Shown: in pieces, positions 60,545 to 64,000 of the stretch
Layout of the letters: every line of letters begins with the position of its first letter
How positions within the stretch are numbered: the stretch's first letter is position 1
NCBI GenBank assembly: GCA_020630575.1
Contig: JAHDBD010000019.1
Coordinates: 26,729-90,728 of the forward strand
Reading direction: 5' to 3'
DNA from: Bernardetia sp.
GTDB taxonomy: Bacteria > Bacteroidota > Bacteroidia > Cytophagales > Bernardetiaceae
Length of the DNA: 64,000 nucleotides
Program-made: the position numbers and the translations under genes
The notes under the pieces: model-generated
Databases searched by the model: none
What the model was told of the DNA's origin: nothing
Seen by the model: the letters and a program-made list of their open reading frames with translations, nothing else

Positions 60545-61492
60545 CTACTTTTCTACTGCCAATTTCTTTTTTAGATTGATTAGCATTTCTTTTGTTGTAC
60601 TTTCCATGTCATATTCATGCTTCCAATTCCAATCTTTACGAGCAACATCATCATTTACAGAATCTGACCACGAATCTGCAATAGATTGTCTTAAGTCATC
60701 TATTTTATAGCTTATTTCTAAATTTGGAACATGTTTTTTGATTTCGTCATATAGCTCTTTTGGCGTACAATCAAACGCATTTAGATTATAACCCTCATGA
60801 GTAGATAAACTTTCTTTAGGAGCATCCATAAGCTCTAATGTAGCACGAACAGCATCAGGCATATACATCATAGGAAGGCGAGTAGTTGAATCCAAGAAAC
60901 AACTAAAATTATTTACTTCTACAGCTTTATAAAAAATATCAACAGCATAATCCGTAGTTCCACCTCCTGGAGGCGTTTTGTAGCTAATCAAACCAGGATA
61001 ACGCAATGAACGAACATCTACTCCATATTTATTGAAATAATATTCACACCATTGTTCTCCTGCTCGTTTACTAATTCCATAAATAGTTGAAGGATTCATC
61101 GAAGTATATTGAGGTGCAGGCGAAGGTGTAGTAGTTCCAAAAACAGCAATAGAGCTTGGATAATAGACTTTATTTAATTTCTCATGACGAGCAATTTCCA
61201 AGACATTCAGAAGACCATTCATGTTTATATTCCACGTCTGAATCGGATTTTCTTCTCCTTTGGCTGAAAGAATAGCTGCCAAATGATAAATCTGTGTAAT
61301 CTTGTATTTTTTCACAATCGAAGAAAGTGCATCTATATCCAGAACATTTAGCATTTCAAAAATACCATTTTCTTCTTGTGGATTTCTTATATCTGAATTA
61401 ATAACAGCGTCTTGTCCATATTTCTCTTGTAGAGCTGCCGAAAGTTCTGTTCCTAGTTGTCCATTTGCACCTATAATAAGTATTTTTTCCAT
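60545..61492 (-). CDS. tdh: SDR-type L-threonine 3-dehydrogenase
   Basis: 315 residues. Rossmann IIGANGQLGTEL, HLAAILSAKGE, YPSSIAVFG, catalytic YGISKRAGE and LRYPGLISYKTPPGGGTTDYAVDIFY, a set characteristic of the extended-SDR (GalE-like) L-threonine dehydrogenases of Bacteroidota. It oxidises threonine to 2-amino-3-ketobutyrate with NAD+. A 2-amino-3-ketobutyrate CoA ligase gene is not in the window. Confidence 0.9.
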   Translation of the reverse strand: MEKILIIGANGQLGTELSAALQEKYGQDAVINSDIRNPQEENGIFEMLNVLDIDALSSIVKKYKITQIYHLAAILSAKGEENPIQTWNINMNGLLNVLEIARHEKLNKVYYPSSIAVFGTTTPSPAPQYTSMNPSTIYGISKRAGEQWCEYYFNKYGVDVRSLRYPGLISYKTPPGGGTTDYAVDIFYKAVEVNNFSCFLDSTTRLPMMYMPDAVRATLELMDAPKESLSTHEGYNLNAFDCTPKELYDEIKKHVPNLEISYKIDDLRQSIADSWSDSVNDDVARKDWNWKHEYDMESTTKEMLINLKKKLAVEK

Positions 61493-61662
61493 TGTGTATT
61501 CGTTTATTTTTATTGGTTAAAGAATAAAAATTATAAAAATAAAAACTTTAAATTATCAATAGATTATTCATAATTTTTAATTCGTAATTTTTAATTGCTA
61601 TTTAATTATGTTGTATGGTTTATTTTGATACAAATTAGGCTAAAAAAAGTGAATCACAAAAC

Positions 61663-61697
61663 AAAAAGGCTTTCACAATAAATATGAAAGCCTTTTT
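61663..61697. terminator. Bidirectional-looking terminator
   Basis: AAAAAGGCTTTCA (61663-61675) and TGAAAGCCTTTTT (61685-61697), a 13-base stem, 20 bases beyond the leftward MbnP gene stop. Confidence 0.85.
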
Positions 61698-61717
61698 AAG
61701 TTTTTTTGAAAGAAGTA

Positions 61718-62479
61718 TTATTGAATTTCTTTAAGAGTAACAAAACCGTTCTCATAATTTTGAGAAAGTAAAGCTGATTTTCCACCTCCCATTATGTTAT
61801 TGACCTCATTAAAATCAATTTGATTAGGAGAAGAGAAAAAATCATTCAAATCTACTCTCAAAACAATTTTTTTATTTTCTGTACTGAAAATTCCTTTGTC
61901 ATTGACAGAATCAAAACTCAAACTAACTTTTTTATAATTTGAATTGAGTCCAATATGAAAAACCAACGGAATAGAAGCATTTGGATTAGAAATATCATTA
62001 AAATATTTTCCTTCCATAACAACAAACTTATAGCCTGTATTCCAATCCCACGCCATACTATTACTAATATCCAAATCACCAGTATTATCCAAAGAAGTGT
62101 TTTTGATAGAATCTACACCAATAGAAAAATTCATTTTACTAAACATGCCTTTTTTTACCAAAATTTCTCTCTCAAAAGTAGTTGTTTCTCTATCTGCTGA
62201 AAACAGTAAATAAGAATCTTCTACTTTGAAAGTTTCACTTGTAGAAGCTGATTCAAACTCAAAATTACTTAAATAGAATTTGAAATTTTCTAATAAGTAT
62301 TTTTGATTTAAGTCATTTTGATATTCTTGTAATAACTTCAAAGGTTTATCTTTTACAAAAAACTCTAATTCTAAAGTTATTTTTTCTGTTTCATCATCTT
62401 TTTTAGATTCATTTTCAGAACAAGCAGAAAATAAAATTAAGAATAAAAAGAATATTGGATAATAATTTGATTTTTTCAT
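61718..62479 (-). CDS. MbnP-family lipoprotein
   Basis: 253 residues. Lipoprotein signal ending LFSAC (Cys20). LLENFKFYLSNFEF, FSIGVDSIKNTSLDNTGDLD and MAWDWNTGYKFVVMEGKY match the MbnP family, periplasmic or surface proteins linked to copper or to partner MbnH-type di-heme proteins; no such partner is adjacent here. Followed by a terminator. Confidence 0.85.
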   Translation of the reverse strand: MKKSNYYPIFFLFLILFSACSENESKKDDETEKITLELEFFVKDKPLKLLQEYQNDLNQKYLLENFKFYLSNFEFESASTSETFKVEDSYLLFSADRETTTFEREILVKKGMFSKMNFSIGVDSIKNTSLDNTGDLDISNSMAWDWNTGYKFVVMEGKYFNDISNPNASIPLVFHIGLNSNYKKVSLSFDSVNDKGIFSTENKKIVLRVDLNDFFSSPNQIDFNEVNNIMGGGKSALLSQNYENGFVTLKEIQ

Positions 62480-62505
62480 AGTAGTTTAGCCTTTAAGTCA
62501 ATAAA

Positions 62506-62985
62506 TTATTTTTTACTTGCTCTATATTTATCTAATGCTTTTTGAGCTGTATCTTTAATTTTGCCTTGCATAAAAGAACTCCACCCCAACAGCTTTCCAG
62601 ATACTCCCAACGCCATTCCAGACCATTTCCATAAATCAAAATCGTCGGTATGACGAATAATTTTTCCGTTTTCAAATTCAAAACTTGCCTTTATCTTATT
62701 ATGAACTGTATTTCCAGTTTTACTAAATAGATAAATTGCTTCCCAATTAGCAGAACCTTTAATTCCATTCGCTTCAACATTTGAAAAGGAAACCTTTAAA
62801 TCGGTTGCACTTCCCAGTAACATGCGCCACATATCTTTAGCTTCTTCTCCTTTCAGATTCTTAAAAACAGGGTCATTAAAAACTATATCATCATCATAAT
62901 AACTTACCATTTTTTCTGCATCTTTATTCATAAAAGCAGTATAAAAATCAGTAATAATTTGTTCTTTTTCTTCTCTAGAATTCAT
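62506..62985 (-). CDS. NTF2-like / SnoaL-fold protein
   Basis: 159 residues from ATG 62985 (an ATG at 63000 is also possible). EKEQIITDFYTAFMNKDAEKMVSYYDDDIVFNDPVFKNLKG is the typical start of the NTF2-like family, and KIIRHTDDFDLWKWSGMALG the end strand. The cone-shaped fold may bind a small molecule or act as an enzyme; no specific activity can be assigned. Just upstream of the MbnP gene on the same strand. Confidence 0.88.
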   Translation of the reverse strand: MNSREEKEQIITDFYTAFMNKDAEKMVSYYDDDIVFNDPVFKNLKGEEAKDMWRMLLGSATDLKVSFSNVEANGIKGSANWEAIYLFSKTGNTVHNKIKASFEFENGKIIRHTDDFDLWKWSGMALGVSGKLLGWSSFMQGKIKDTAQKALDKYRASKK

Positions 62986-63047
62986 AGGTGGTAATAACAT
63001 TTACGATACAAATTCGGGTAATTCGAATGTATATTTGTTTAATTGTA

Positions 63048-63794
63048 TTAAAATGCAAATAAAGTAATACCAATAGTTATTGGGCTTCCTCCATTACAGT
63101 CGCAATCTAACTTATTTTCTTGGAATAATGAATTAAGTCCATAATAACCAAATAAATAAAAACTGCCATAACCTATACGAGCCAAAGCACCATAACGTAC
63201 CTTAGAAACCAGAAAATTATTTTTAGTTTTATCTATAAAATTAGACCCATCATCTTTATATCTCACTTTTGTAGCTGCCGAAACAGGTATTCCAAATTTT
63301 CCTCCCAAAGCAAAACGAACTCCTTTTTTAGTAGGATTTGGAATATAATGAAACTCTAAAGGAATATCTATATAAGTCACGGAAAATTTACTCTTTTTGA
63401 TTTCATCTTGCTCAAGTTCATAAAATTGTATCTTTTCTTCTCCCAATACATTTTTACCTCTAAAAAGGCTTACATCATCCTTAAACATATAATTATCTAC
63501 AGCCAAAGAAACACCAGGTAAAAACTTGACATTCGTACCTAAGTTTATATTTCCCATATACGATAAATTGACAGACCATGACCCCCAAATTTTCAAATCC
63601 ATAGGGTCAGGTGCATTAAGTAAAGAACTCACACCAAAATCAAGAATAAAATATCCAGGAATAATTTCATCACGAGTGTTGATAATATTTTTATCTTTAT
63701 CAATACGCATATTTTGTGCAAAAGTAGCAGAACTATAAAATGTAAAAGCTACTAGAAAAACAAAAAAAATAGAGTGACCAAAAAATTTGTTCAT
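63048..63794 (-). CDS. Outer-membrane beta-barrel protein
   Basis: 248 residues from ATG 63794, where a signal peptide (MNKFFGHSIFFVFLVAFTFYSSATFAQ) starts. The mature part has alternating strands (GYFILDFGVSSLLN, KIWGSWSVNLSYMGNINLG, FYLFGYYGLNSLF) and ends in an aromatic residue (ITLFAF), as outer-membrane barrels do. Similar to PorT/OmpW-size proteins of Bacteroidota; no specific function. Confidence 0.75.
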   Translation of the reverse strand: MNKFFGHSIFFVFLVAFTFYSSATFAQNMRIDKDKNIINTRDEIIPGYFILDFGVSSLLNAPDPMDLKIWGSWSVNLSYMGNINLGTNVKFLPGVSLAVDNYMFKDDVSLFRGKNVLGEEKIQFYELEQDEIKKSKFSVTYIDIPLEFHYIPNPTKKGVRFALGGKFGIPVSAATKVRYKDDGSNFIDKTKNNFLVSKVRYGALARIGYGSFYLFGYYGLNSLFQENKLDCDCNGGSPITIGITLFAF

Positions 63795-63858
63795 TTTAAA
63801 AAAATTGAAGAAATAAAATAAATTATAAATAGAATACAAGGTAAAAAATAATTATTAC

Positions 63859-63963
63859 TTAATCCAATAACTCAAAGTAAGAAGGATAGTTTTGAGTTGT
63901 TTCTATTCTTTGTTTGTATTGCATCAGCTTTTTCACTAGAGTTGTATAAAAACCCTTTTTCAC
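63859..63963 (-). CDS. Possible small ORF, 34 aa
   Basis: GTG start at 63963, stop at 63859. The product MKKGFYTTLVKKLMQYKQRI and on is plausible but too short to identify. It lies directly behind the terminator at 63971, so it may be noise. Confidence 0.2.
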   Translation of the reverse strand: MKKGFYTTLVKKLMQYKQRIETTQNYPSYFELLD

Positions 63964-63970
63964 AAAAAAA

Positions 63971-64000
63971 GCCTTTCTAATCAGTTATGATTAAAAAGGC
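63971..64000 (-). terminator. Terminator of a leftward gene beyond the right edge
   Basis: GCCTTTCTAATCA (63971-63983) pairs with TGATTAAAAAGGC (63988-64000) with one mismatch, and a T run follows on the minus strand. The hairpin reaches the window end. Confidence 0.7.

Overview
The window looks like a chromosomal segment of a Bacteroidota bacterium, most likely a marine or aquatic Cytophagia of the Bernardetia/Flexibacter type. The evidence is the strongly AT-rich sequence, the lack of Shine-Dalgarno sites before most starts, a TTTG-N20-TAnnTTTG promoter before rplM, and typical families: a 7TMR-DISM/SpoIIE phosphatase, a Porin_10-type porin, an LptC lipoprotein, an MbnP-family lipoprotein, the SDR-type threonine dehydrogenase and a DUF4097 protein. 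The genus is an inference.

Layout. 1-4.1 kb: end of an HExxH metallopeptidase, a membrane PP2C phosphatase and a MoxR ATPase. 4.5-6.2 kb: a sigma factor, then the most unusual locus here, two tandem paralogous RNA units (5214-5647 and 5728-6178). In each, the 3' half of a tRNA lies upstream of its 5' half (circular permutation). It is followed by a conserved hairpin, a second tRNA whose anticodon loop has eight nucleotides, and the same intrinsic terminator. 6.2-8.9 kb: an NtrC-type regulator overlapping a HAMP/PAS sensor that lacks a kinase domain. 9.2-16.3 kb: dtd, hypotheticals, lptC, a CNNM/CorC protein and a large porin.

16.4-24.6 kb: a HEPN-like protein and a VapBC-like module with a frameshifted toxin. 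These genes are bounded on the dnaE side by a repeat of the last dnaE codons. dnaE itself carries a fused N-terminal DEDDh exonuclease and a 412-residue intein. An Rpn-like nuclease follows. 24.9-30.3 kb: a three-gene operon of a Sel1-repeat protein, a second diverged Hsp90 and a helical protein. 30.4-33.2 kb: an ECF sigma / putative anti-sigma / DUF4097 operon. 33.5-35.8 kb: SixA, a glycosyltransferase and a GNAT. 36.1-39.6 kb: rplM-rpsI-rpsB-(small ORF)-tsf.

39.9-48.9 kb: a hypothetical exported protein, a lipase-like hydrolase, RmlB with a long charged tail, a two-gene restriction-modification system and accD that has lost three of four zinc ligands. 49-56.9 kb: a PDZ/hydrolase protein, a Lon-N protein, maeB, a lipoprotein, a deletion scar joining remnants of isocitrate lyase and a DUF1003 gene, and canonical htpG. 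57-64 kb: a zinc-ribbon low-complexity protein, a flavin reductase-like protein, a MaoC hydratase, threonine dehydrogenase, MbnP, an NTF2-like protein and an outer-membrane barrel.

Two families of small dispersed palindromes are scattered between genes. One is a GTTGKYGGTG...CACCRACAAC hairpin followed by GGCAA. The other is based on AACCTATAAGGTTTT/AAAACCTTATAGGTT. All family assignments were made by eye from motifs and have not been checked by database search.
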